This document shows positions 54,783 through 63,754 of a stretch of 64,000 bases of DNA, one piece after another; within the stretch, counting starts at the first letter, position 1; every line of letters begins with the position of its first letter. The translations under genes and the position numbers were made by a program. The notes under the pieces were generated by a model. It was not told where the DNA came from, did not search any database, and saw only the letters and a program-made list of their open reading frames with translations. This stretch comes from Carnobacterium_A sp047553015 (lineage in GTDB: Bacteria > Bacillota > Bacilli > Lactobacillales > Carnobacteriaceae): assembly GCF_047553015.1 (NCBI RefSeq), contig NZ_CP180212.1:992001-1056000 (forward strand), written 5' to 3'.

Positions 54783-54889
54783 AGCAGAAAGTTAAGAATG
54801 ATAAAACTCGCTTTAGTAACGAGATAGTCTCAAAAATAACTAAACCAATACAACTAAAAGTAGGATCAACTAAAAAAGAAGGTGACAAT

Positions 54890-57100
54890 ATGCCAAAAAA
54901 TAAAATCTATACATCGCAAGAGGTCATAGCTTTAACTGTTGCTTATATGAACAGTAACCATGTTGCTTTTGTCAAAAAAGCATGTGATTATGCTACTAAA
55001 GCTCATGAGGGACAGTTACGAAAATCTGGAGAAGCTTATATTATTCATCCTATTCAAGTCGCAGGCATATTAGCTGAGCTTAAAATGGATCCAGTAACTG
55101 TTGCAACTGGATTTTTACATGATGTAGTTGAAGATACTGATATTACGTTTGAAGATATCTCTAAAGAATTTACACCAGAAGTAGCTATGCTAGTTGATGG
55201 TGTGACAAAACTAGGGAAGATTGAGTTTAAATCACATGAAGAACAACAAGCAGAAAATCATCGTAAAATGCTATTGGCGATGGCCAAAGATTTACGTGTT
55301 ATTATGGTTAAATTAGCGGATAGAGTTCATAATTTACGGACATTAAAATTCCACCGACCAGATAAACAAAGACGTATTGCAAATGAAACACTAGAAATTT
55401 ATGCACCGTTAGCTGATCGTTTAGGAATTAGTAAAGTGAAATGGGAATTAGAAGATACTTCTTTGCGCTATTTAAATCCACAACAATATTATCGAATCGT
55501 GCATCTAATGAACTCTAAAAGAGAAGAACGAGAATCATATATTTCAAATACGATTCAAATTATTCAAGATTCAGTTGATGAATTGAGTATTCATGCGGAT
55601 ATTTACGGACGACCAAAACATATTTATTCTATTTATATTAAAATGAAAGATCAAAAAAAGCAGTTTAATGAAATCTACGACTTACTTGCTATTCGTGTGA
55701 TTGTCGATTCAATTAAGGACTGTTATGCTGTCTTAGGTGCTGTTCACACAAGATGGAAGCCGATGCCAGGGAGATTTAAAGATTATATTGCAATGCCAAA
55801 ATCTAATATGTATCAATCTATTCATACCACAGTTATTGGTCCTAATGGAAGGCCAGTAGAAGTACAGATACGAACAGAAGAAATGCATCAAGTAGCTGAA
55901 TATGGTGTTGCAGCTCACTGGGCATATAAAGAGGGAATAACTAAGAAAATAGAAAGTTCAGATGTAGGAGAAAAAATATCCTGGTTTAGAGATATTTTAG
56001 AACTACAAAGTGAATCTCACGATGCAAGTGACTTTATGGAAAGTGTAAAAGGCGATATTCTCAGAGATAAAGTCTACGTGTTTACTCCTAAAGGGGATGT
56101 AAGTGAATTGCCATCAGGTGCTGGTCCATTAGATTTTGCTTACCATATCCATACAGAGATAGGGAATAAAACGATTGGAGCTAAAGTAAACGGTAAAATA
56201 GTGCCTTTGAATTATAAGTTGAAAACAGGTGATATTATTGAAATATTAACTTCACCCAATTCATCTGGTCCGAGTAGAGATTGGGTCAGTGTCGTTTCAA
56301 CGAGCAAAGCAAAAAATAAAATTAAACGTTTCTTTAAATTGCAAGATCGTGAAGTAAATATTGTAAAAGGTCGAGAAGCTCTTGAAAAGCAGCTTAATGA
56401 TATGCAATTTGTACCAAAAGAATTCTTAACGAAACAAAATATGAAACTTCTTTTAGATCGATTTAATTTCACACTTGAAGAAGACTTATATGCAGCAATA
56501 GGTTTTGGTGAAGTCACTGCGCTCGCTGTGGCCAACCGTTTGACTGAAAAAGAAAGACGAGTAAGAGAGACTGAAAAGAAAGCATTAGAAATTGAAACTA
56601 TCGAAGTAAAATCAAAAAAAGAAACAGATAAAATTAAAGTTCGTCATGAAGGCGGAATCGTGATTCAAGGTGTTGATAATTTATTAGTAAGAATTAGCCG
56701 ATGTTGTAGCCCGGTTCCAGGGGATCCAATTGTAGGATATATTACAAAAGGAAGAGGCATCTCTATTCACAGAACGGATTGCCCAAATGTAAAAGCTGCA
56801 AAAGATGTCGAAAATCGATTGATTGATGTAGAGTGGGAAGATACCTCATCACAAGGACAAGAATACGATGCAGATCTTCAAATTGAAGGGTACAATCGTT
56901 CTGGATTATTAAACGAGGTATTGCAAGTCGTGAATGGAATGACGCGTAATTTAAATAATGTCAGTGGTAAAGTAGATAATAATCGCATGGCGACCATTAC
57001 ATTGACTGTTGGAATTCCGAATCTAAATCAGCTAGAAAGAATTATAGATAAGATAAAAATGATTCCTGATGTCTATAATGTTCAAAGGATATCCTCTTAA
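54890..57100 (+). CDS. rel: bifunctional (p)ppGpp synthetase/hydrolase
   Basis: The 736-residue Rel protein makes and degrades the stringent-response alarmone. In order: hydrolase HD domain (HDVVEDT near residue 80, intact, so hydrolysis should work), synthetase domain (about 235-350, with GRPKHIYSIYIKM and DLLAIRVIV), TGS domain (about 400-460, starting VYVFTPKGDV), a zinc-finger-like domain with RCCSPVPGD near residue 603, and a C-terminal ACT domain. GAAGGTGA precedes ATG 54890. It is followed by dtd, the usual pair. Confidence 0.96.
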   Translation: MPKNKIYTSQEVIALTVAYMNSNHVAFVKKACDYATKAHEGQLRKSGEAYIIHPIQVAGILAELKMDPVTVATGFLHDVVEDTDITFEDISKEFTPEVAMLVDGVTKLGKIEFKSHEEQQAENHRKMLLAMAKDLRVIMVKLADRVHNLRTLKFHRPDKQRRIANETLEIYAPLADRLGISKVKWELEDTSLRYLNPQQYYRIVHLMNSKREERESYISNTIQIIQDSVDELSIHADIYGRPKHIYSIYIKMKDQKKQFNEIYDLLAIRVIVDSIKDCYAVLGAVHTRWKPMPGRFKDYIAMPKSNMYQSIHTTVIGPNGRPVEVQIRTEEMHQVAEYGVAAHWAYKEGITKKIESSDVGEKISWFRDILELQSESHDASDFMESVKGDILRDKVYVFTPKGDVSELPSGAGPLDFAYHIHTEIGNKTIGAKVNGKIVPLNYKLKTGDIIEILTSPNSSGPSRDWVSVVSTSKAKNKIKRFFKLQDREVNIVKGREALEKQLNDMQFVPKEFLTKQNMKLLLDRFNFTLEEDLYAAIGFGEVTALAVANRLTEKERRVRETEKKALEIETIEVKSKKETDKIKVRHEGGIVIQGVDNLLVRISRCCSPVPGDPIVGYITKGRGISIHRTDCPNVKAAKDVENRLIDVEWEDTSSQGQEYDADLQIEGYNRSGLLNEVLQVVNGMTRNLNNVSGKVDNNRMATITLTVGIPNLNQLERIIDKIKMIPDVYNVQRISS

Positions 57101-57136
57101 TAAAGGATAAACATTAAGATAGAAAAGAGGTTGAGT

Positions 57137-57583
57137 GTGAGAATCATTAGTCAAAGAAGTAAACAAGCAGAAATAAAAGTAGACAATAAAACGATAGCAG
57201 CTATCGAGCATGGCTTAGTCTTGTTAGTAGGAATAGAAGCAGCAGATACTAAAGAAGATGTTGATTACTTGGTTCGAAAAATAGCAGCGATGCGTATTTT
57301 TTCAGATGAATCGGATAAAATGAATTTATCTGTTCAAGATGTTGGCGGTTCTATATTATCTATTTCTCAATTTACTCTGCATGCAGAAACAAAAAAAGGA
57401 AATCGCCCAAGTTTTATTCAAGCAGCGAAACCAGAAATAGCTATTCCTTTGTATGAATTGTTCAATGAAGGATTAAGAAAAAATAATTTACACGTTGAGC
57501 AGGGTATTTTTGGTGCAGATATGCAAGTTTCTTTAGTAAATGATGGACCTGTTACAATTATACTGGATAGTAAAAGTAAATAA
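57137..57583 (+). CDS. dtd: D-aminoacyl-tRNA deacylase
   Basis: The 148-residue enzyme removes D-amino acids (and glycine misloads) from tRNA. It has the SQFTL motif near residue 77 and the cross-subunit Gly-Pro motif NDGPVTI near residue 137, both needed for chiral proofreading. Start: GTG 57137, 6 bases after GAGG; an in-frame TTG at 57131 directly abuts that site. The N-terminal strand reads MRIISQRSKQAEI, somewhat unlike the usual VVQRVSEA pattern. Confidence 0.92.
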   Translation: MRIISQRSKQAEIKVDNKTIAAIEHGLVLLVGIEAADTKEDVDYLVRKIAAMRIFSDESDKMNLSVQDVGGSILSISQFTLHAETKKGNRPSFIQAAKPEIAIPLYELFNEGLRKNNLHVEQGIFGADMQVSLVNDGPVTIILDSKSK

Positions 57584-57634
57584 AAAACTTCTCTTTATCC
57601 ATCTTTCAATAATGGATAAAGAGAAGCTTTTTTG
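57582..57634. terminator. bidirectional terminator between dtd and the amidase gene
   Basis: CTTCTCTTTATCCAT pairs perfectly with ATGGATAAAGAGAAG around a 9-base loop. CTTTTTT follows on the + strand, and TTTTTTA follows on the - strand. Confidence 0.9.
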
Positions 57635-58957
57635 TTAGGAAGAGAAATAGGTATTTAAGGCTTGATAAAGACTTTCAACAACGAATGCACGATAAGAATT
57701 TGTATAAATAGTTGCTTGGTCAACGGTATTATTTAGATAGCCTAGTTCTAAAAGGATAGCCGGTTGAGTATTTTCACGTAAGACATAAAAATTTCCAAAT
57801 CGAGTCCCATTATTTGGTAGTGGATTATTTATCTGAAGTTGTTCGTTGATAGTTTCAGCTAAACCCACATCTTTTTCATTGTAATAATAAGTTGTTGTCC
57901 CACTAACTTCATTAGGGATTTCTGTTGAGTCGTAATGCAGACTGATGAATACATCAGCAGAAGCCTGATTACTGATACTAGCACGTTTCTCTAAACTAAC
58001 AAATTCATCTGAACTTCTGGTTAAAATAACGTTAGCACCAGCTTGTTTGAGTTTACCAGAAAGGGCACTAGCTGTTTTTAAAGTAGCTTCCTTTTCATTA
58101 TAATTTGGTGCGGGCGCTCCAGGATCTTCACCACCGTGTCCAGCATCAATGACAATTGTTGCTTCAGCTAAAGATGTAATATTAGCTGGAGGCGCAGCTA
58201 ATTGACTTTCTGATAGGTCCACTACCCAGTTAGCGACATAACCGGTCTGACCATCATTGTTTTTAATCTTGTACCATTCACCTTCAGTACTTAAATAGGT
58301 GAAATTATCGCCTTTGTTGGCCTTAAAAAGAATGGTTTCATTAGTAGAAGGGCCCTTTCGAATATTTGTGCCTTCGAATCGTGCAGTAATGGTTTCAATA
58401 GAACTATCTTCATCGTTTTTCGTTGAAGCAATTATTGGAATAATGGATTTTTTTTCAGCTGTTATTTCGATTAAATCGGAACTAACCCAAGCCACTTGTC
58501 CATTAAACTGTACTTGAGTCCAATTATTTTGCTGAAAAAGAATAGTTAGCTCAGTACCTTGAGTAGCTTTACCTAAAATAGTAGCGTCTAAATTTCCTTC
58601 ACTTCTGATATTCGCTATTTTAGTAGAAATAGTACCTACTTTATTTGATGCAACACTGAATTCTGTATTTCCTATCAACCAACTAGCAACCCAGCCAATT
58701 TGGTCGTTGCTTAATCGGATTTTATACCATTCATTTTCTTCGGATAGAATATTTATTTTTTCTCCACCGACAACTTGTGTCATAATATCATAAGACAAAC
58801 CAGGACCAGTACGGATGTTTACAACACTTGCATCAACTTTAATCGTATTTTGGTTAGCAAGGACAAATGTGGAAAAAGTTGTCATACTAATAAATAAAAG
58901 AATAGCTAGAAAAAAAACTAAATTTTTTGGTTGCTTTAATTTATTGATTTTTTTCAT
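57635..58957 (-). CDS. secreted N-acetylmuramoyl-L-alanine amidase with three SH3b domains
   Basis: The 440-residue protein has a signal peptide (residues 1-35, likely cleavage after VLA), three bacterial SH3 domains (each with an N-I-R start: VNIRTGPG, ANIRSEGN, TNIRKGPS) at about 40-95, 105-165 and 190-245, and a C-terminal Amidase_3 domain. Amidase residues seen are DAGHGG (zinc His), NEKEA (zinc Glu), SLHYDS (zinc His) and LLELGYL (catalytic Glu). It should cut the peptide from glycan strands in the wall. ATG 58957 is preferred; the frame upstream includes a GTG at 58969. AAGG is 12-13 bases upstream, a loose spacing. Confidence 0.9.
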   Translation of the reverse strand: MKKINKLKQPKNLVFFLAILLFISMTTFSTFVLANQNTIKVDASVVNIRTGPGLSYDIMTQVVGGEKINILSEENEWYKIRLSNDQIGWVASWLIGNTEFSVASNKVGTISTKIANIRSEGNLDATILGKATQGTELTILFQQNNWTQVQFNGQVAWVSSDLIEITAEKKSIIPIIASTKNDEDSSIETITARFEGTNIRKGPSTNETILFKANKGDNFTYLSTEGEWYKIKNNDGQTGYVANWVVDLSESQLAAPPANITSLAEATIVIDAGHGGEDPGAPAPNYNEKEATLKTASALSGKLKQAGANVILTRSSDEFVSLEKRASISNQASADVFISLHYDSTEIPNEVSGTTTYYYNEKDVGLAETINEQLQINNPLPNNGTRFGNFYVLRENTQPAILLELGYLNNTVDQATIYTNSYRAFVVESLYQALNTYFSS

Positions 58958-59020
58958 GTAATCATTCACTACCTTCTTATTGAAAAATAAGTGCAAGCAT
59001 TTAATCTTGAATTCTTTCTA

Positions 59021-59050
59021 ATTATAGCAATTAACTGTCTTGTTATGCAA
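59021..59050 (-). promoter_or_regulatory. promoter of the amidase gene
   Basis: On the - strand, -35 TTGCAT (59050-59045) and a perfect -10 TATAAT (59026-59021) are 18 bp apart, about 64 bases before the ATG. Confidence 0.6.
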
Positions 59051-59113
59051 TGAAAGAATGGCTCATTCACATAAGAAATGAAAGAGTTAGTAGAAAATCC
59101 TATTTTAGAGAAC

Positions 59114-59142
59114 TTGACAAGTACAAAGCTTTCTTGTAATGT
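59114..59142 (+). promoter_or_regulatory. promoter of the hisS-aspS T-box leader
   Basis: A perfect -35 TTGACA (59114-59119), 17-bp spacer and a weak -10 TAATGT (59137-59142). Transcription would begin near 59149, just before the T-box Stem I. Confidence 0.5.
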
Positions 59143-59149
59143 AACCATA

Positions 59150-59391
59150 TTAGAACATAATTACCCATTGAGAGAAAAAGTAAGTTTAATAATGCGCAAA
59201 CAGAAAGGACCATCTTGGCTGAAAATGGTTCCCATTATAAATCTGAATGACATTCTGGAGGGCTAATAGTGAAAAGCTATTACGTTACGAGCGTTAATCG
59301 TTGAGGAGAGTTTTGCTCTCAAAAAAAGGTGGTACCACGAGAACTAAAATTAAACTCGTCCTTATTCTGTTATGGAATAAGGGCTTTTTTT
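59150..59391 (+). promoter_or_regulatory. T-box riboswitch controlling hisS-aspS
   Basis: Stem I elements are in the canonical order: AGTA (59179-59182), a GA-motif-like AGAAAGG (59202-59208), the apical GGCTGAAA (59217-59224) and the specifier region TGAATGACATTCTGGAG. The specifier region reads GACAT (59249-59253), overlapping Asp GAC and His CAT. Stem III is GAGAG-TTTTG-CTCTC (59306-59320). The T-box core is AGGTGGTACCACGA (59327-59340). The terminator CCTTATTC/GGAATAAGG (59360-59382) with TTTTTTT follows. Uncharged tRNA should block the terminator and allow synthesis of the synthetases. Confidence 0.92.
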
Positions 59392-59440
59392 ATTTTTATG
59401 ATTATTATTAAGTTATTTATTAAACTAAGGAGTGTATATG

Positions 59441-60766
59441 ATGCAAATTCAAAGACCAAAAGGAACAGCTGATTTATTGCCATCTAATTCATTAAAATGG
59501 CAATATATAGAAGAAACAGCAAAAATAATCTTAGGAGATTATCAGTTCAATGAAATTAGAACCCCTATTTTTGAAAGCTATGACTTATTTTCGAGAGGCG
59601 TAGGGGAGACAAGTGATATTGTATCTAAAGAAATGTATGACTTTTACGATAAAGGCAAGCGTCATATGTCTCTTCGTCCAGAAGGAACAGCTCCAGTTGT
59701 TCGTGCTTACGTTGAAAATAAACTGTTCGGACCAGAATACGCAAAACCTTATAAAGTGTATTACATGGGACCGATGTTTCGTTATGAACGACCACAAGGC
59801 GGTCGCATGAGACAATTTCATCAATTAGGTGTGGAAGTATTTGGCAGTATGAATCCAGCTATTGACGTTGAAACAATGGCACTGGCAATGGATCTGTTTA
59901 ATGAGCTTGGTCTGAAACACTTCTCTTTAGTGATTAATTCACTTGGAGATATAGAAAGTAGAAAAGCTTATCGTGAAGCACTAATTGCTTATTTGGAGCC
60001 ACATTTTGATCAATTAAGTGAAGAGTCACAAGTTAGATTGCATAAAAATCCTCTACGCGTTTTAGACAGTAAAAATAAAAATGATCAAGAAATTGTTAAA
60101 GATGCACCATCTATTTTAGATTATTTAAATGAAGAATCCAAAAACCATTTTGAAGCAGTCAAAGAAATGCTTGATGTCTTAGCTATTCCTTACCAAATTG
60201 ATAGCAATATGGTAAGGGGATTAGATTATTACACTCATACTATTTTTGAAATCATGAGTGATGCACCCGGATTTGGAGCCATTACAACGATTTGTGCTGG
60301 TGGGCGATACGACGGTCTTGTAGAAGAAATTGGAGGACCTGCCACTCCAGGATTTGGCTTTGCTTTAGGCTTAGAAAGATTATTATTGACTTTAGAAGCA
60401 GAAGAGGTCGAGATACCTAATGAACATGAAGTAGATGTTTACGTTGTTGGCTTAGGTGAGTCAACAAGCATTGAAACATTAAAATTAGTGCAAACGATTC
60501 GCCAAGCAGGATTTTCTGCAGATCGAGATTATTTTGATCGAAAAGCAAAAGCCCAATTTAAAACAGCTTCTAAGTTAGGAGCCAAAGTTGTTTTGACGAT
60601 TGGAGAAGAAGAGTTAAGCAATGGGGAAGTTAACTTTAAAGTCATGAAAAATAATACAGAATCAAGTGTTAAATTAAAAGACATTTATAAAGATTTTGAA
60701 AAAGTATTTAATATACAAACAACAGATATGACAGCATTTAACGATTTTTTTAATAAAGAAAAATAG
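59441..60766 (+). CDS. hisS: histidyl-tRNA synthetase
   Basis: The 441-residue class II enzyme charges tRNA-His. It has QRPKGTADLLP at the start, motif 2 MFRYERPQGGRMRQFHQ near residue 107, the HisA motif RGLDYYTHTIFE near residue 258, motif 3 GFGFALGLERLLL near residue 305 and the C-terminal anticodon domain. Start: ATG 59441 lies 8 bases after AGGAG; ATG 59438 and GTG 59432 are closer. It is controlled by the T-box upstream and co-transcribed with aspS. Confidence 0.96.
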   Translation: MQIQRPKGTADLLPSNSLKWQYIEETAKIILGDYQFNEIRTPIFESYDLFSRGVGETSDIVSKEMYDFYDKGKRHMSLRPEGTAPVVRAYVENKLFGPEYAKPYKVYYMGPMFRYERPQGGRMRQFHQLGVEVFGSMNPAIDVETMALAMDLFNELGLKHFSLVINSLGDIESRKAYREALIAYLEPHFDQLSEESQVRLHKNPLRVLDSKNKNDQEIVKDAPSILDYLNEESKNHFEAVKEMLDVLAIPYQIDSNMVRGLDYYTHTIFEIMSDAPGFGAITTICAGGRYDGLVEEIGGPATPGFGFALGLERLLLTLEAEEVEIPNEHEVDVYVVGLGESTSIETLKLVQTIRQAGFSADRDYFDRKAKAQFKTASKLGAKVVLTIGEEELSNGEVNFKVMKNNTESSVKLKDIYKDFEKVFNIQTTDMTAFNDFFNKEK

Positions 60767-60788
60767 ACGATACTAGGAGTTGAGTGAA

Positions 60789-62558
60789 ATGGCGGGACGC
60801 ACAGAATATTGTGGAAGAATTTCAAAAGATTTATTAGGTCAAACTGTAATCTTAAAAGGTTGGGTTCAAAAGAGACGCGATTTAGGTGATTTAATCTTTA
60901 TCGATTTACGAGATAGAGAAGGCATTATTCAAGTTGTTTTTAATCCAGTTTTTTCAAAAAAAGCATTAGCTATTGCAGAAACGGTTCGCAATGAATATGT
61001 TCTTGAGATAAAGGGAAAAGTGGTTGCTCGTAATGAAAATGTTATCAATAGAAATATTGCTACTGGAGAATTAGAAGTTGAAGTAGAGGAAATAACGGTT
61101 TTAAATGAATCAAAAACAACTCCTTTCTATATTGAAGATGGTGTGTCCGTTTCGGATGATAAACGATTAGAATACCGCTATTTAGATTTAAGACGTCCAG
61201 AAATGACTGAAAATTTCATGCTACGACACAAAATGACTCAGTCTGTTCGCAATTATTTAGATAATAAAGAATTTATTGATATAGAAACACCTTATTTGAC
61301 AAAATCGACCCCTGAAGGTGCTCGTGATTATTTAGTCCCTTCTCGTGTGCATCCTGGTCATTTTTACGCCTTGCCTCAATCCCCACAATTATTTAAACAA
61401 TTATTAATGGGTGCAGGCTTCGATCGTTATTATCAAATTGTTCGTTGTTTTAGAGATGAAGATCTGCGTGGAGATCGTCAACCAGAATTTACTCAAATCG
61501 ATATCGAAACAAGCTTTCTAGAAGCAGATGAAATCCAACGTTTTACAGAAGAAATGTTAGTTAAAGTGATGAAGGATACAAAAGGAATTGAGATACCAAG
61601 GCCTTTTCCACAAATGGGTTATGAAGAAGCGATAAACCGTTTTGGCAGCGATAAACCGGATGTTCGTTTTGGCTTAGAACTTGTTCAAATCAGTGATTTA
61701 GTTAAAGATTCTGAGTTTAAAGTCTTTAGTGGAGCGGTATCTAATGGCGGAGAAGTCAAAGCAATAAACGTTAAAGGATCAGCAGACAAATTTTCTCGAA
61801 AAGATATTGATGCTCTAGGAGAGTTTGTTTCTATCTATGGTGCAAAGGGTTTAGCTTGGTTAAAAGTAGAAAAAGAGGAATTAAAAGGACCGATTGCTAA
61901 ATTCTTTAAAGAAAATCCTCAAGACTTAATTAATCGTTTAGAAGCTGAACCTGGTGATTTATTATTATTTGTTGCAGATAAAAAATCAGTCGTATCGGAT
62001 GCATTAGGAGCCCTTCGTTCTAAGTTAGCAAAAGATTTAGACTTAATTGATAAATCTGTATTTGCTTTTCTTTGGATTGTTGACTGGCCGTTATTAGAAT
62101 ACGATGAAGAAGCTAAGCGTTTTAGCGCCGCTCATCATCCTTTCACTATGCCTAGACAAGAAGATATCCCTTTATTAGAAACAGCACCAGAAAAAGTCCA
62201 TGCACAAGCTTATGATATTGTTTTGAATGGCTATGAACTGGGTGGTGGGTCATTAAGAATTCATTCTCGTGAAATTCAAGAAAAAATGTTTTCAGCATTA
62301 GGTTTTACAAAAGAAGAAGCACAAGCACAATTTGGTTTCTTATTAGAGGCATTAGAATATGGTTTTCCACCTCATGGAGGAATCGCTCTAGGGTTAGATC
62401 GATTCGCAATGTTATTAGCAGGAGAAGAAAATATTCGCGAAGTTATTGCTTTTCCTAAAAATGGTCGGGCAGTCGATCCATTAACGAAAGCGCCAAGTCT
62501 AGTAAGTGAAGCTCAATTAGAAGATCTTTCGATTAAAACGTTAAAAATAGAAGAGTAA
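60789..62558 (+). CDS. aspS: aspartyl-tRNA synthetase
   Basis: The 589-residue class II enzyme charges tRNA-Asp. The N-terminal OB fold (1-105, with LGDLIFIDLRDREG) leads to the class II core: LDLRRPEM near residue 135, motif 2 FRDEDLRGDRQPEFTQ near residue 215, the bacterial GAD insertion at about 290-420, and motif 3 GIALGLDRFAMLL near residue 533. Start: ATG 60789, 9 bases after AGGAG; TTG 60780 is too close. It follows hisS by 22 bases and so is also under the T-box. Confidence 0.96.
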   Translation: MAGRTEYCGRISKDLLGQTVILKGWVQKRRDLGDLIFIDLRDREGIIQVVFNPVFSKKALAIAETVRNEYVLEIKGKVVARNENVINRNIATGELEVEVEEITVLNESKTTPFYIEDGVSVSDDKRLEYRYLDLRRPEMTENFMLRHKMTQSVRNYLDNKEFIDIETPYLTKSTPEGARDYLVPSRVHPGHFYALPQSPQLFKQLLMGAGFDRYYQIVRCFRDEDLRGDRQPEFTQIDIETSFLEADEIQRFTEEMLVKVMKDTKGIEIPRPFPQMGYEEAINRFGSDKPDVRFGLELVQISDLVKDSEFKVFSGAVSNGGEVKAINVKGSADKFSRKDIDALGEFVSIYGAKGLAWLKVEKEELKGPIAKFFKENPQDLINRLEAEPGDLLLFVADKKSVVSDALGALRSKLAKDLDLIDKSVFAFLWIVDWPLLEYDEEAKRFSAAHHPFTMPRQEDIPLLETAPEKVHAQAYDIVLNGYELGGGSLRIHSREIQEKMFSALGFTKEEAQAQFGFLLEALEYGFPPHGGIALGLDRFAMLLAGEENIREVIAFPKNGRAVDPLTKAPSLVSEAQLEDLSIKTLKIEE

Positions 62559-62602
62559 GCCATGAATAACGTACGCTTGTTCTAGCTCATTGTTAAATAG
62601 GT

Positions 62603-62645
62603 ATTAAGAAACTTTTTATAAAAAGTTCTTAATGCTTATTTTTCT
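62603..62645 (+). terminator. terminator after aspS
   Basis: ATTAAGA and ACTTTTT pair with AAAAAGT and TCTTAAT (one bulge), followed by GCTTATTTTT. It ends the hisS-aspS transcript. Confidence 0.7.
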
Positions 62646-62715
62646 TAAATCGCTACTTGAAATACATTACAATAGTTGTAAAATTAAAGAAAGAGAATTA
62701 AAAGGAGGAAAAAGA

Positions 62716-63753
62716 ATGACAACTAAAAGATGGACGGCTATTTCAATTGCAATTGGACTTTTTGTGCTTTCGTTTATCATCAGTGATTTAACATCAAAAG
62801 CTAATCCAACAGGGGAGCCAACTAATACAGTAATGGAAACAGCTAATTTATTTTTAGGACAACAAGCATTAGATGAATCGATCGTTTTCGAAGGAAATCA
62901 AGAAGAACGCATTGTATTGCTTGAAGTTAACGGAGCAATTGTAGCCAATCAAACGGCTAGTTTTTTAGACACATCTGGTTACAATCATACTTTTTTTATG
63001 GAGCAGTTAGAGGCTATAAAAGCAGATGATTCAATAAAAGGAATAGTATTATCTATTAATTCTCCAGGTGGCGGTACTTATGAAAGTGCTCAAATAAAAG
63101 ATAAAATAGATGACATTCAAAAAACTACACCTATTCCCCTTTATGTTTCAATGGGCAATGTGGCAGCTAGTGGTGGTTATTATATAGCGGCTTCTGCAGA
63201 TAAGATTTTTGCGTCAAACGAGACATTAACTGGATCCATTGGTGTAATTATGAGTAGTCTCAATGTAAGTGAGTTATATGAAAAAATTGGTATTGAGGAT
63301 ACAACTGTAAAGAGTGGCCCATTCAAAGATATTGGTTCTACAAGCAAGCAAATGACAAAAGAAGAAGAACAAATTTTACAAAGTCTAGTTGATGATTCTT
63401 ATAATCGTTTCGTAACAGTTGTAGCAGAAGGTAGAAACAAAAAAATCGATGAAGTGAAAATCCTTGCAGATGGAAGAATTTACGACGGCGCACAAGCAAA
63501 GAAAATTGGATTGGTTGATCAAATAGGTTACCAAGAAGATGCTTTAGATGCACTAAAAAAAGAAAATAACATAGAAGATGCAGAAGTTTTTCAGTACTCT
63601 TCTGATTCGTTGTCATTTAAATCACTTTTATCTTCTAAAGTGAGTGAGGTAGCTACTCAGAAATCGCTTTCAGAAGAAATGATTACGGAAATAACAAAAC
63701 AACTTAGTGATAGTCAAACTCCTAGAATGATCTACCTCTATGGAGGTAAATAA
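62716..63753 (+). CDS. sppA: signal peptide peptidase SppA (S49 family)
   Basis: The 345-residue membrane-anchored serine protease degrades leftover signal peptides and, in B. subtilis, protects from lantibiotics. It has an N-terminal membrane anchor (residues 6-25), SINSPGGGTYES near residue 117, the catalytic Ser in LTGSIGVIMS near residue 175 and the catalytic Lys in SADKIFAS near residue 165-170 (catalytic order typical of the short form). ATG 62716 follows GGAGG by 8 bases; the frame extends to 62632 without a site. Confidence 0.94.
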   Translation: MTTKRWTAISIAIGLFVLSFIISDLTSKANPTGEPTNTVMETANLFLGQQALDESIVFEGNQEERIVLLEVNGAIVANQTASFLDTSGYNHTFFMEQLEAIKADDSIKGIVLSINSPGGGTYESAQIKDKIDDIQKTTPIPLYVSMGNVAASGGYYIAASADKIFASNETLTGSIGVIMSSLNVSELYEKIGIEDTTVKSGPFKDIGSTSKQMTKEEEQILQSLVDDSYNRFVTVVAEGRNKKIDEVKILADGRIYDGAQAKKIGLVDQIGYQEDALDALKKENNIEDAEVFQYSSDSLSFKSLLSSKVSEVATQKSLSEEMITEITKQLSDSQTPRMIYLYGGK

Positions 63754-63754
63754 G

